This document shows positions 1 to 9,830 of a DNA stretch of 64,000 nt, piece after piece. The stretch's first letter is position 1, and every line of letters starts with the position of its first letter. A program made the position numbers and the translations under genes. The stretch covers positions 124,001 to 188,000 of the forward strand of contig NZ_JAFBCT010000001.1 of assembly GCF_016907835.1 (NCBI RefSeq). The letters run 5' to 3'. Below the pieces are notes generated by a model. It was not told the origin of the DNA and made no database searches. It worked only from the letters and a program-made list of their open reading frames with translations. The stretch is from Agromyces cerinus. GTDB lineage: Bacteria > Actinomycetota > Actinomycetes > Actinomycetales > Microbacteriaceae.

Positions 1-511
1 CGATCGTCCAGCTCGTCGCGTGCAGCAGCGCCGCGATCGGCAGGATCGCGAGCAGCTGACCGGACTGCCCGACGATGCCCGTGAGCTGCACCATGAACGG
101 CGCCTGCCGGGCGGGGAACCAGACCGCGACGACGCGCAGCACGCTCGGGAAGATGGCCGCGTCGCCCGCGCCGAGCAGGATCCGCGCCACGATCGCCGTG
201 CCGACGTCGGGTGCGAACGCCATCACGAGCTGGCCGACCGCCATGAGGAACATGCCGATCGTGATGATCGGTCGTGCGCCGAAGCGGTCGAGCAGGATGC
301 CGACGGGAATCTGCATCGCCCCGTAGACGAAGAGCTGGATGACCGCGAACATCGACAGCGTCGAGGCATCCGCATCGAACCGCACGGCGGCGTCGACGCC
401 GACCGCGGAGAGCGAGGTGCGGTTGGTGACCGAGAGCATGTAGGCCGCGACGCCGACTCCCCACACCAGCCACAGTCGCCAGGGGCGTACCGGACTGAGG
501 TCGATCGTCAC
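1..511 (-). CDS. MFS transporter, N-terminal part (cut by window edge)
   Basis: Reading leftwards from a GTG start at 511 gives an uninterrupted frame of about 170 codons that runs off the window. It starts MTIDLSPVRPWRLWLVWG, followed by hydrophobic helices and the loop LLDRFGARPIIT, a typical major facilitator loop between helices 2 and 3; later helices include a stretch ending in WFPARQAPFMVQ. A GAAGG ribosome site lies a few bases upstream of the GTG. The family moves small solutes across the inner membrane by proton coupling, but the substrate cannot be told from half a protein. The C-terminal half lies outside the window. It is transcribed away from nothing obvious and lies downstream, in the same direction, of the carboxypeptidase gene. 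Confidence 0.85.
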   Translation of the reverse strand, partial: MTIDLSPVRPWRLWLVWGVGVAAYMLSVTNRTSLSAVGVDAAVRFDADASTLSMFAVIQLFVYGAMQIPVGILLDRFGARPIITIGMFLMAVGQLVMAFAPDVGTAIVARILLGAGDAAIFPSVLRVVAVWFPARQAPFMVQLTGIVGQSGQLLAILPIAALLHATSWTI

Positions 512-579
512 GAGGCCTTCACTTCGTCGGGTGAGACGACGAGGTTTCGGGCCGTCACTTCAAGCGTATCCCCGACGAG

Positions 580-617
580 CGGATGCCCCGCGCGAACGTG
601 TCGCGGCGAGGCATCCG
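580..617 (-). terminator. candidate terminator after the carboxypeptidase gene
   Basis: Arms CGGATGCC (580-587) and GGCATCCG (610-617) are perfectly complementary around a GC-rich loop, placed just after the stop of the leftward carboxypeptidase gene. There is no clear T-run, as is usual in this genome. Confidence 0.45.
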
Positions 618-635
618 GTCATCGACCCCTGTCCG

Positions 636-3600
636 TCAGTCGAGCAGGTGATCCAGTGCGCGGCCCATCCACACGGCCCGGGTGGCCGCGTCGGTGATGC
701 CCTCGAACCCGAAGCCGGCCGTCAGCGAGCCCGGCGTCGCCACCACGGCGGCCTCGGGGAATCCGGCTGCCGTCGTGATGATGAAGTTGTTCGGGTTCGG
801 CGCGCTGCCGGGCGGAGGGCCGGTGATCGCCCACCCGCCGGTGTCGCCGCCCTCGAACGACGTCGTGCCCTGGCCCGTCGACACCTCGATGTCGTCGACG
901 AACACGCCCAGTCCCTGGCTGGACCAGTCGCTGATGTAGCCGATCGACAGCTCGACCTGACCGTCGGCGTACGCCGACAGGTCGACCGACCACTGCTGCC
1001 AGCCGGCCGAGTTGCCGGAGTCGGCCCACCACTCACCGGTGGTGCCGGTGGGGGTGCAGGTCGTCGTCTCGGCGTCGAGCGTCTGGTAGTGGTCGAGTTG
1101 CGGGTGCAGGTCGCGCCAGCCGGCCGGGCAGCTGTCTCCAGTGCTCTGGGTGGTGTTCCCGTTGACATCGGGCAGGGTCGTCCAGTCCTCTCCGCCCGCG
1201 GGACGCGCCTCGACGGCGATATGGTCCCAGTTGGCCTCGGTGTCGTACGACGTCCAGAACGACATCGTGGCGCCACCGGCCGGGACGTCGATCGTGTTCG
1301 TCAACCGCTTGTACGACACGTCGCCGATCTGCGAGTAGGCGTACGCGTCGCCGGTGTGCGGCTCGAACGGGCCGCCCTCACGATCCCATCTGCCCGCGAC
1401 CCAGCTGTCGAACTGCGGGTACACGGCCGGGTCGAGGATGCCGCTCGTCGTGATGAACGAGTTGCTGTGGTCCTGGTTGTCGGCACTTTCGGCGCCGTTG
1501 AAACCCCAGTCAAGACCCGCGAACGGGGTGTCGACGCCGAGGACGTCGAGGAGGCCTCCGTCCTCCGCCGTGCCGGCATCGTCGACGGTGAGGTACGCGC
1601 CGAGCCAGTACTGCATCATGTCGTTGGTGAAGTCGCCCGACCCACCGAGTGGCCGGCACCGCTCCTGCACCGCCGCGTCGGCCCGGCATTGCGCATTCGC
1701 CGCCGTCGGGTCGTACAACTGGTCGGTTCCCGTGTACTGGGTGCCGGCGTACTTGCCGGTGTAGAGCACGCGGCCGCCCTCGTTGAGGAAGTCGCGAACC
1801 TCGAGGGTGTTGTCCAACGCCAAGCGGGAGGCGTTGCCGCCGCCCCAGCCGGGTTCGCGGGTGATGATGTCCTCGCCGGTGTACCAGATGACGGCGTCGT
1901 AGTGCGAGAGCACGCCCAAGGCGTCGGGTGCGGTCCGAGCGCGCGCATCGACGTCGTAGACGTCGTAGCCCGTGCCGTTGGCGTCCAGAGCCTCCTGGTA
2001 GTACCCGAGGTAGTTCGGCCCGCCGGCCTGCACCGGCGAGGCGCCCGTATAGTCCTCCGCCGCCATGATCAGCACGTCGTCGGTGGATTCCTCGACGGCC
2101 TTGTAGGTGAACGACTCGCTCGACGCTCCACCGCCTTCGAACCAGACCTCGACCTCGTCGCCCGGAGTGGTGCCGGTGACGAGGCCGCTCATGGTGCGGA
2201 AGTAGACACCGGTCTTGCCGCCGTAGCGATCACCGCCGGTCCACTCCTCGGTCGGCACGCCGACCGCAGGGTCGCCGTTGATCGAGTACATCAGCGTCAC
2301 GTCGCCCAGGCTGCGCTTGGCGATGACGCGCACCTCCTGCGGGTCGCCGTACGAATAGTCGAACGTGTAGTTCACCTGGGGCAGACCGTCCTTGTAGGTG
2401 TCGTCGCTCTCCAGGTAGAAGGGCTTGGTCTCGAGGCCCAGGTGCGACACCGGGTTGGCCGGATCGGCCGCCGACTTCGCCACATCGAGTGCGAAGGGCA
2501 GGGCGCGCTCGAACTCCGCCTGCACCTGCGCCTCATCGTCGGGGAACACGAACCCGCCGTCGTCGTCGCCTTCGCCGAGCTCCGGCGTCCAGGCCAGCGT
2601 TCCGTTCTGGGAATGCGCGAAGTCGGTCGTCTCACCGTTGGTCACGTAGAGCACGTCGGACGAGAGGCCCGGCTCGAAGTCCGGGATCGCCGGGTTGTCT
2701 CGGTTGCCCGACAACGCGTAGTAGATCGGGTCGTCCGCGGTGGGCGTGCCGGTCTGCCAGCCCTCGGCGTACAGCAGCCACTGTCCGAAGGAGTGGTAGT
2801 TGACCTGGAACTCGAATCCGCCCCGGTCCAGCAGCGACATCATCGCCTGCGTCTCGGGCTCGGATCCGGCTGAAGGACCACGATAGGTGTCGCTGCTGAT
2901 CTGCGACGACGAGCCCTCCTCGTCATATCCCCAGTGCTCGGGGTAGTTGCGGTTGGGGTCGACGCCGTCGGCACGCGTGATCTCGTTGTCGCCGTCGTTG
3001 TCGCGCAGGTTCTTGCGCCACAGGCGCTCGTGGTCGAACGTGTACTGGTAGCCGTCGGGGTTGGCCACGAGCACGAACCACAGCTCGTTGTTCTTGAGGA
3101 GGTCCCTGGTCTCCTTGTCGTTGGCCCGCCAGTCGTCGATGAACGAGTTCAGCAGCCGCCGATTCACCTCGGTGGAGATCCACTCCCGAGCGTGCTGGGT
3201 CGAGCTGTACAGCACTGCCGGACGCGATCCGTCCGCCTGTCCCCTCGCGCCCTGGGTCAGCTTCAGCGCGATGATCTCGCGGCCCTGGTAGGTGTGGCCG
3301 AGCACCACGAGCTTGACCAGCTGCGGATTCTGCTTCGCGAGACGGTAGAGCTCATCGCGGATGCCGCCCGGCTCATCCCAGGAGCGCCAGACGGTGTAGC
3401 CCTCCGCAGCCTGCTCGTCCGCCAGCTGCTTCGCCGACTTGCCGTTCTTGTTCTTCTTGACCTTGACATCGAGACCGCGGGCCTGGAGGCCTTTCGCCTC
3501 GTCGGCGGTGAGCACCATGTCGAGGCTCACACCGGCATCGGTGACCCTGCTGTCGGCGACGTCGAAGCCGGCGGCGGCGATCTCAGCCGCGTCGGCAGCG

Positions 3601-3743
3601 CTCACGTCGGCCGTGTACATGTCGAGCGCGCCGGCGTCGTCATCGACGGCGCTTGCGCCGACGGGACCGAGCATCGAGAACGCCAGTGCAAGCGTGGCGA
3701 CCCCGAAGACGAGGCGATTGGGAATGCGGCGTGTTCCAGCCAT
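636..3743 (-). CDS. secreted M14 family zinc carboxypeptidase, large
   Basis: A 1035-residue precursor. The frame opens further upstream, but ATG at 3743 is chosen because it has a strong GGAGGAG site and begins a signal peptide (basic MAGTRRIPNR, then a hydrophobic core and an Ala-X-Ala-like end near residue 32). The M14 catalytic domain covers roughly residues 110-430: zinc ligands in HAREW (His184, Glu187), the motif DPNRNYPEHWGYDEEG, a third ligand in VNYHSFGQW, and the catalytic Glu in WTPELGEG. The remaining half resembles the immune-inhibitor-A-like and beta-sandwich modules seen in Streptomyces carboxypeptidase T relatives, including SYDTEANWDH. It should remove C-terminal amino acids from extracellular peptides. 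It stands alone, with its own promoter region between 3744 and about 3920. Confidence 0.93.
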   Translation of the reverse strand: MAGTRRIPNRLVFGVATLALAFSMLGPVGASAVDDDAGALDMYTADVSAADAAEIAAAGFDVADSRVTDAGVSLDMVLTADEAKGLQARGLDVKVKKNKNGKSAKQLADEQAAEGYTVWRSWDEPGGIRDELYRLAKQNPQLVKLVVLGHTYQGREIIALKLTQGARGQADGSRPAVLYSSTQHAREWISTEVNRRLLNSFIDDWRANDKETRDLLKNNELWFVLVANPDGYQYTFDHERLWRKNLRDNDGDNEITRADGVDPNRNYPEHWGYDEEGSSSQISSDTYRGPSAGSEPETQAMMSLLDRGGFEFQVNYHSFGQWLLYAEGWQTGTPTADDPIYYALSGNRDNPAIPDFEPGLSSDVLYVTNGETTDFAHSQNGTLAWTPELGEGDDDGGFVFPDDEAQVQAEFERALPFALDVAKSAADPANPVSHLGLETKPFYLESDDTYKDGLPQVNYTFDYSYGDPQEVRVIAKRSLGDVTLMYSINGDPAVGVPTEEWTGGDRYGGKTGVYFRTMSGLVTGTTPGDEVEVWFEGGGASSESFTYKAVEESTDDVLIMAAEDYTGASPVQAGGPNYLGYYQEALDANGTGYDVYDVDARARTAPDALGVLSHYDAVIWYTGEDIITREPGWGGGNASRLALDNTLEVRDFLNEGGRVLYTGKYAGTQYTGTDQLYDPTAANAQCRADAAVQERCRPLGGSGDFTNDMMQYWLGAYLTVDDAGTAEDGGLLDVLGVDTPFAGLDWGFNGAESADNQDHSNSFITTSGILDPAVYPQFDSWVAGRWDREGGPFEPHTGDAYAYSQIGDVSYKRLTNTIDVPAGGATMSFWTSYDTEANWDHIAVEARPAGGEDWTTLPDVNGNTTQSTGDSCPAGWRDLHPQLDHYQTLDAETTTCTPTGTTGEWWADSGNSAGWQQWSVDLSAYADGQVELSIGYISDWSSQGLGVFVDDIEVSTGQGTTSFEGGDTGGWAITGPPPGSAPNPNNFIITTAAGFPEAAVVATPGSLTAGFGFEGITDAATRAVWMGRALDHLLD

Positions 3744-3921
3744 GACGACTCCTCCGGTCCGTCTTCGGCCAGAACGGGAGTGACGACGTCGTCTCGGGTG
3801 CCTGATGCTCGTCACAACTCTGTGCTCACTGCGGACCCTCAGGGGTTAGCCTCCTGCGACCCGCCGCGGCTGTCAAGTCCCCTGTGCGATCGACCCCGCG
3901 CGAACCGGCTGGCCCGCAGAG

Positions 3922-3965
3922 ACGACGATGCCCGCCGGCACCGAGGTGCGAGCGGGCATCGTCGT
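3922..3965 (-). terminator. terminator of the ABC exporter operon
   Basis: A 14-bp perfect stem, ACGACGATGCCCGC (3922-3935) with GCGGGCATCGTCGT (3952-3965), spans the end of the leftward exporter operon, whose stop codon is at 3973. No T-run follows. Confidence 0.65.
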
Positions 3966-3972
3966 GCGTGTA

Positions 3973-6048
3973 CTAGACGATCGCGTCGTCGGTCTCGGAC
4001 TCGCCGGCCGACGAGTCCGCCTCGCCGCCCGGAGCGGCCATCGTGTCGTCCATCGCCTCGAGTTCGGCGTCGATGTCGGTCGCCGCCTGCTCGAACTGGG
4101 AGTTGTAGAGGCGGTAGTACGCGCCCTTCGCAGCGATGAGCTCCTCGTGGTTGCCCTTCTCGACGATGTCGCCGTGCTCCATCACGAGGATGAGGTCGGC
4201 GTCGCGGATGGTGGACAGACGGTGCGCGATCACGAACGACGTGCGCCCCTCGCGGAGCGCCGCCATCGCGTGCTGCAGCAGCAGCTCGGTGCGGGTGTCG
4301 ACCGAGGAGGTCGCCTCATCGAGGATGAGCACCGACGGCTGCGCCACGAACGCGCGGGCGATCGTGATGAGCTGCTTCTCACCGGCCGACACGTTCGACG
4401 CCTCTTCGTCGAGCACCGTGTCGTACCCGTCGGGCAGCGAGTGCACGAAGCGGTCGACGTACGTCGCCTGCGCCGCGGCCAGCACCTCGTCATCGGTCGC
4501 CGACTGGCGGCCGTAACGGATGTTGTCGCGGATCGAGCCGGCGAACAGCCACGGATCCTGCAGCACCATGCCCGTGCGCGCACGCACGTCGTGACGCGTG
4601 AGGTCCGCGATGTCCTGACCGTTCACGAGGATGCGGCCGCCGTCGAGCTCGTAGAACCTCAGGATGAGGTTCACGAGCGTCGTCTTGCCCGCACCGGTCG
4701 GTCCGACGATCGCCACCGTCTGCCCGGGCTCGACCTGGAACGACAGGTCGGTGATGAGCGGGCGCTCGGGCGTGTACGAGAACGCGACGTGGTCGAACAC
4801 GATCGTGCCATCACCGTCGGCGGGCGCCGGGGCATTCTTGGCGTCGGCCTCCTGCTCATCGGCGTCGAGCAGCTCGAAGACGCGCTCGGCCGAAGCCGTG
4901 CCCGACTGCACCACCGCAGCCATGCCGCCCAGCTCCGACAGGGGCTGGGTGAACTGCTGCGAGTACTGGATGAACGCCTGCACGTCACCGAGACGCAGCT
5001 GGCCGGTGGAGACCATGAGCCCGCCGAGCACCGCGATGCCGACGTAGGTCAGGTTTCCGATGAACATCATGCCCGGCATGATGATGCCCGACAGGAACTG
5101 CGCCTTGAAGGATGCCTCGTACAGCTCCTGGTTCTCGGCCTTGAACTTCGCACGCGAGTCCTCTTCGCGGCCGAAGACCTTGACGAGGGCGTGGCCCGAG
5201 AAGGACTCCTCGACGCGGGCGTTCAGCCGGCCGACCTTGCGCCACTGGATGCCGAAGGCCTTCTGCGACTTCGGGCCGATGATGCCGAAGATGACCGCCA
5301 TGAGCGGCAGGGACACGAGCGCCACGAGGGCGAGCTGCCACGAGATCGTGAACATCATGATGAGCACGCCGACGACGGTGAGCACCGAGGTGACCACGGT
5401 CGACAGCGACTGCTGCATCGCCTGCGTGATGTTGTCGATGTCGTTGGTGACTCGCGAGATCAGCTCACCGCGCTGCACCTTGTCGAAGTAGCTCAGCGGC
5501 AGTCGGTTGATCTTCGCCTCGACCGATTCGCGCAGGCGCCACATGGTCTTCACCATGATGACGTTGATCACGTAGCCCTGCACCCAGGTGAGCACCGACG
5601 CGACCATGTACAGCGCGAGCACGAGGATGATGACCTGGCTCAGGCGCACGAAGTCGACGCCCTCGCCGGGCACGACGCCCGCGGTCGCGACGACGTTCGC
5701 CAGGTCGTCCTGGCCAGACGCCCTCAGCGCTTCGACAGCCTGCTCGGTCGTGCTGCCCGCGGGCAGCTGCTGACCGATGACGCCGGCGAAGATGATGTTC
5801 GTCGCCTCGCCGAGCACCTTCGGCGCCCACACCGTGAGCACGACGCCGATGGCGCCGAGGATCGACACCAGGATGAACGCGAAGGCGTGCGGCTTCAGCA
5901 GCCCGATGAGACGGCCGAAGCTCTGTCCGAAGTTCTTCGCCTTGCCCGGAGCGACGGCGCCGCTCCAGTCGTCGGCGTTGATGCGCGCCTGCTCGCCGAG
6001 CTCGATCTCGATCTGCTCTTCTGCCGAGAGTGGGGTCTGTGCGGTCAT
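3973..6048 (-). CDS. ABC exporter half-transporter, catalytic partner (LmrD-like)
   Basis: 691 residues with a fused six-helix transmembrane domain (about 55-370) and a nucleotide-binding domain (about 420-650). Walker A is GPTGAGKTT near residue 449. Walker B with a canonical catalytic Glu is LILDEATSSVD near residue 575. The signature loop is the altered VSAGEKQ near 555. Its start codon overlaps the stop of the upstream exporter gene (ATGA at 6045-6048), so the two are translationally coupled and presumably form a heterodimer of the LmrCD, BmrCD or TM287/288 type, where one site is catalytically normal and the other degenerate. Such pairs export drugs, lipids or peptides; the substrate here is unknown. 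The C-terminal 40 residues are acidic and Ser/Ala rich. Confidence 0.93.
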   Translation of the reverse strand: MTAQTPLSAEEQIEIELGEQARINADDWSGAVAPGKAKNFGQSFGRLIGLLKPHAFAFILVSILGAIGVVLTVWAPKVLGEATNIIFAGVIGQQLPAGSTTEQAVEALRASGQDDLANVVATAGVVPGEGVDFVRLSQVIILVLALYMVASVLTWVQGYVINVIMVKTMWRLRESVEAKINRLPLSYFDKVQRGELISRVTNDIDNITQAMQQSLSTVVTSVLTVVGVLIMMFTISWQLALVALVSLPLMAVIFGIIGPKSQKAFGIQWRKVGRLNARVEESFSGHALVKVFGREEDSRAKFKAENQELYEASFKAQFLSGIIMPGMMFIGNLTYVGIAVLGGLMVSTGQLRLGDVQAFIQYSQQFTQPLSELGGMAAVVQSGTASAERVFELLDADEQEADAKNAPAPADGDGTIVFDHVAFSYTPERPLITDLSFQVEPGQTVAIVGPTGAGKTTLVNLILRFYELDGGRILVNGQDIADLTRHDVRARTGMVLQDPWLFAGSIRDNIRYGRQSATDDEVLAAAQATYVDRFVHSLPDGYDTVLDEEASNVSAGEKQLITIARAFVAQPSVLILDEATSSVDTRTELLLQHAMAALREGRTSFVIAHRLSTIRDADLILVMEHGDIVEKGNHEELIAAKGAYYRLYNSQFEQAATDIDAELEAMDDTMAAPGGEADSSAGESETDDAIV

Positions 6049-7778
6049 CGGGCGGCCTCCACTCCGAGCTGGGATTCGACGATTTCGCGGTAGGTCTGCG
6101 AGGTCTCGAGCAGTTGTTCATGCGTGCCGACACCGACCATGCCGCCGTCGTCGAGCACCACGATGCGGTCGGCATCGGTGATGGTCGAGATGCGCTGGGC
6201 GACGACGATCTTCGTCACCTCGGGCAGTTCTCGCCAGAGCGCCTGCCTGAGTCTGGCGTCGGTCGTGAGGTCGAGCGCCGAGAACGAGTCGTCGAAGACG
6301 AGGATGTCGGGGCGGTGCACGATCGCACGGGCGATCGCGAGTCGCTGCCGCTGACCGCCCGAGACGTTCGTGCCGCCCTGGGAGATCTTCGCGTCGAGCT
6401 GCCCCTCCATCGCCTCGACGAAGTCGCGGCCCTGGGCGATCTCGAGCGCGTGCCACAGCTCGTCGTCGGTGGCGTTCTCACGGCCGTACCGAAGGTTCGA
6501 CGCGACCGTGCCGGTGAAGAGGAACGGGCGCTGCGGCACGAGTCCGATCGACGACCAGAGGTGGTCGAGGTCGGCCTCGCGCACGTCGACGCCGCCGACC
6601 TTCACACTGCCGCCCGTCGCATCGAAGAGACGGGCGATGAGCGAGACGAGCGTCGTCTTGCCGGCACCCGTCGATCCGACGATCGCGACCGTCTCGCCGG
6701 GAGCGGCTCCGAACGTGATGCCCGAGATCACGGGGTGTTCGGCACCCGGGTAGGTGAACGCGGCATCCGTGAACTCGACCGAACCCGGCGTCGGGAACAC
6801 CGTCACCGGGTTCTCGGGCCGGGCCAGCGTCGAGGTCGAGTCGAGCACCTCGCCGATGCGCTCGGCCGAGACCGCGGCGCGCGGGATCATGATCGTCATG
6901 AAGCTCGCCATGAGCACACCGGTGAGGATGAGCATCACGTACTGCATGAAGGCGAACAGCGTGCCGATCTGCACCTCGCCGGCATCGACGGCGAAGGCGC
7001 CGAACCAGACGACGCCGACCACGGTGACGTTCAGCACGAGCATGAACAGCGGGAAGAGCAGCACGAAGAGCGAACCGACCTTGCGGCCGACGACCATGAT
7101 GTCGGTGTTCGCGCCGGCGAACCGCTCTTCCTCGATGGGCTCGCGCACGAACGCGCGCACGACGCGAACTCCGGTGAGCTGCTCGCGCATGATGCGGTTC
7201 ACGTTGTCGAGCTTGTGCTGGTAGCTGCGGAAGAGCGGCACCATGCGGCTGATGACGATCACCGCGATGATCAGCAGGGTGGGCACCGCAACCGCGATGA
7301 TCCAGCTGAGGCCGACGTCTTGCTGCAGCGCGAAGATCACGCCGCCGATCGCGAGGATCGGTGCGGTGACGAGCATCGTGGCGCCCATCATCGCGAGCAT
7401 CTGCACCTGCTGCACGTCGTTCGTGTTGCGGGTGATCAGCGAGCCGGGGCCGAACCGCGACACCTCTCGCTCCGAGAAGCCCGAGACGCGCTCGAAGACG
7501 TGGTCGCGGATGTCGCGACCGGCGCTCATCGCGGCGCGTGCCGCGAAGTAGGTGGCGATGATCGACGCCGTGATCTGCCCGAGGGAGATCAGCAGCATCA
7601 GGGAGCCGGTCGACCAGATGTAGGCGGTGTCGCCCTTGCTGACGCCGTTGTCGATGATGTCGGCGTTGAGGCGCGGCAGATAGAAGGTGGCGAGTGCCGA
7701 GATGAACTGGAAGATCAGCACACCGAGCAGGAGCCACTTGTAGGGCTTGAGATAGCGGACAAGGATTTTTCCGAGCAT
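6045..7778 (-). CDS. ABC exporter half-transporter, degenerate-site partner (LmrC-like)
   Basis: 577 residues from ATG at 7778 (MLGKILVRYLKPYKW); a longer frame exists upstream but this start has a GGAG site and matches the usual beginning of the family. A six-helix transmembrane domain is followed by an ATPase domain with Walker A GSTGAGKTT, signature VSGGQRQR and Walker B ILVFDDSFSALD. In the Walker B motif the catalytic Glu is replaced by Asp, the hallmark of the degenerate half of heterodimeric exporters. The partner gene follows with a 4-nt overlap. The promoter must lie in the 265-nt region shared with the divergent acyl-CoA dehydrogenase gene. Confidence 0.93.
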   Translation of the reverse strand: MLGKILVRYLKPYKWLLLGVLIFQFISALATFYLPRLNADIIDNGVSKGDTAYIWSTGSLMLLISLGQITASIIATYFAARAAMSAGRDIRDHVFERVSGFSEREVSRFGPGSLITRNTNDVQQVQMLAMMGATMLVTAPILAIGGVIFALQQDVGLSWIIAVAVPTLLIIAVIVISRMVPLFRSYQHKLDNVNRIMREQLTGVRVVRAFVREPIEEERFAGANTDIMVVGRKVGSLFVLLFPLFMLVLNVTVVGVVWFGAFAVDAGEVQIGTLFAFMQYVMLILTGVLMASFMTIMIPRAAVSAERIGEVLDSTSTLARPENPVTVFPTPGSVEFTDAAFTYPGAEHPVISGITFGAAPGETVAIVGSTGAGKTTLVSLIARLFDATGGSVKVGGVDVREADLDHLWSSIGLVPQRPFLFTGTVASNLRYGRENATDDELWHALEIAQGRDFVEAMEGQLDAKISQGGTNVSGGQRQRLAIARAIVHRPDILVFDDSFSALDLTTDARLRQALWRELPEVTKIVVAQRISTITDADRIVVLDDGGMVGVGTHEQLLETSQTYREIVESQLGVEAAR

Positions 7779-8043
7779 GGCGTCTCCATTGCGAGGAGTC
7801 AGGGAATCGAGCGGACACCGCCTGCCGAGGCGCGTTCTTGCGCGCACAGCACCGGCCAGGGCAGCCACCCCTCGCTCGACCTGCAGCATCGCACCCCCGT
7901 ACGACATTGCAGCGTTTCAGCCTCACACGGAGGAGGGGGTGACGCAAGCGAGTCGCGGTCATCCGTTGCCCGCGTTCACCGAGAGCGAAATCTTCGGTCA
8001 TCAGCACATTGCGGACGCGCGAGAATGGGCGCGGAGGTCGAAG

Positions 8044-9741
8044 ATGATCAACACCCACGAGGTCGAGAACCAGGTGCCGGCGCGCGAGGACGTCGACGAG
8101 TACTCGTCGAACGTGCCGCTCGTCGAGGCGGTCGCGCGATGGGGGAGGGGCGGCGCCGAGGCATCCGCTCAGGGGCTCGCCGACGTCGGCGCGCTCGTGG
8201 GGTCTGCGGCGTTCCAGCGCGACGCCGAGCGGGCGAACACGCACCCGCCCGTGCTGCACGCCTTCGACAGGTGGGGGCGTCGCATCGACGAGGTCGAGTA
8301 CGACGACGCCTATCACCGCGTCATCGGGGCGGCGGTCGCAGCCGGTGCGCACACGAGTGCTGCCGCGGCGCCCGGCCCCGGGGCGAACGTCGACCGGGCG
8401 GCGGCGTTCCTGCTCTTCGCGCAGGTCGAGCCCGGGCATGCGTGCCCGGTGTCGATGACGCACGCGGCGGTGCCCACGCTCGAGCTCGCGGCATCCGGCC
8501 TGCGAGATGAATGGATGCCTCGGCTGCTGAGCCGTGCGTACGACCCTGAGCTCGGCGGTGGCGATGAGCGCGGCGGTGCCGGTGCCGACACGCGTGCCGG
8601 CACCGCGAAGCAGTCGGCGCTCGTGGGCATGGCGATGACCGAGAAGCAGGGCGGCTCCGATGTGCGGGCCAACACGACGCGCGCCGAGCGACGCGGCGGC
8701 ACCGGCTCGTGGGGCGCCGAGTACGGGCTGACCGGGCACAAGTGGTTCTGCAGCGCGCCGATGAGCGACGCGTTCCTCGTGCTCGCGCAGGCACCGCACG
8801 GACCCAGCTGCTTCTTCGTGCCGCGCGTGCTGCCCGACGGCTCGCGCAACGTGTTCCGCATCCAACGGCTGAAGGACAAGCTCGGCAACCGGTCGAACGC
8901 GTCGAGCGAGATCGAGCTCGACGGCACGTCGGGCTGGCTCATCGGCGAAGAGGGGCGCGGCGTCGCGACGATCGTGCAGATGGTGACCCGCACCCGGCTC
9001 GACTGCGTCATCGGCTCGGCGGCGGGCATGCGGCAGTCGGTCGCCGAGGCGGCCTGGCACGTGCAGCACCGCCGTGCGTTCGGTGAACTGCTCGTCGACC
9101 AGCCCGCGATGGCGGCGGTGGTCGCCGACCTCGCGCTCGAGTCGGAGGCGGCGACCCTCACCGCGATGCGGCTCGCGCGCTCGTACGACGTCGACGCGGA
9201 CGACGCGGAGCAGGCGTTCCGGCGCCTCGCGACCGCCGTCGCGAAGTACTGGGTGTGCAAACGCGGTGCGGGGCACGCCGCCGAGGCGCTCGAGTGCCTC
9301 GGCGGCAACGGCTACACCGAGGCGTTCCCGCTCGCGCGGCGCTATCGGGAGCAACCGCTGCTCGCCATCTGGGAGGGCTCGGGCAACGTCATCGCGCTCG
9401 ACGTGCTGCGCGTGCTCGCGCGCGAGCCCGCAGCGTTCGAGGCGTTCTTCGCCGAGGTCGGCGCGGCGGCGGGGGAGTCGCCGGTGTTCGACGCCGCACT
9501 CGATGCGGCGCGATCGCTCGTGGGCGAGCTGTCGGCGACGGATGCCGCGGGCGCCGCGTTCCTCGCACGGGAGCTCACCGAGCGGCTGGCCCTCGTGCTG
9601 CAGGGATCGCTCATGCTGCGCTACTCGCCCGGCGAGGTGGCGGACGCGTTCGTGCGCACACGCCTCGGCGACGAGGGCGGCCGGCAGTACGGGGTGCTGC
9701 CGCGCGGGGCGGATGTCGCGGGGATCCTCGCACGGGCGTGA
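8044..9741 (+). CDS. AidB-type acyl-CoA dehydrogenase
   Basis: 565 residues from ATG at 8044, preceded by GCGGAGG; the open frame extends further 5' but without a comparable ribosome site. The acyl-CoA dehydrogenase fold is clear: VGMAMTEKQGGSDVRANT, HKWFCSAPMSDAFLVLAQ, and the C-terminal stretch ECLGGNGYTEAFPLARRYRE followed by AIWEGSGNVIALDVLR. That last pair is characteristic of the AidB subfamily, which includes the Escherichia coli alkylation-response flavoprotein and isovaleryl-CoA dehydrogenase-like enzymes. An FAD-dependent oxidation of an acyl-CoA is likely; a DNA-protection role would be by analogy only. It is transcribed divergently from the ABC exporter operon. Confidence 0.9.
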   Translation: MINTHEVENQVPAREDVDEYSSNVPLVEAVARWGRGGAEASAQGLADVGALVGSAAFQRDAERANTHPPVLHAFDRWGRRIDEVEYDDAYHRVIGAAVAAGAHTSAAAAPGPGANVDRAAAFLLFAQVEPGHACPVSMTHAAVPTLELAASGLRDEWMPRLLSRAYDPELGGGDERGGAGADTRAGTAKQSALVGMAMTEKQGGSDVRANTTRAERRGGTGSWGAEYGLTGHKWFCSAPMSDAFLVLAQAPHGPSCFFVPRVLPDGSRNVFRIQRLKDKLGNRSNASSEIELDGTSGWLIGEEGRGVATIVQMVTRTRLDCVIGSAAGMRQSVAEAAWHVQHRRAFGELLVDQPAMAAVVADLALESEAATLTAMRLARSYDVDADDAEQAFRRLATAVAKYWVCKRGAGHAAEALECLGGNGYTEAFPLARRYREQPLLAIWEGSGNVIALDVLRVLAREPAAFEAFFAEVGAAAGESPVFDAALDAARSLVGELSATDAAGAAFLARELTERLALVLQGSLMLRYSPGEVADAFVRTRLGDEGGRQYGVLPRGADVAGILARA

Positions 9742-9816
9742 GCGCGAGCGCCGCGGGGCAGGTCTGTGTCTGTTCCGTGTCTGTGGATAACCGCACTCGG
9801 CGCTCGACTGCTCGCC

Positions 9817-9830
9817 TAGGGTATTCGCCA
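9817..9830 (+). promoter_or_regulatory. leaderless-type -10 element for the lipoprotein gene
   Basis: TAGGGT at 9817-9822 ends 7 nt before the ATG at 9830 and no ribosome site is visible, so transcription would begin at or next to the start codon. Confidence 0.5.

Noticed and set aside
3928..6093. Long + strand open frame opposite the ABC exporter
   Set aside because: Its composition is His/Arg/Asp-rich with no motif; the minus strand encodes a complete ABC protein.
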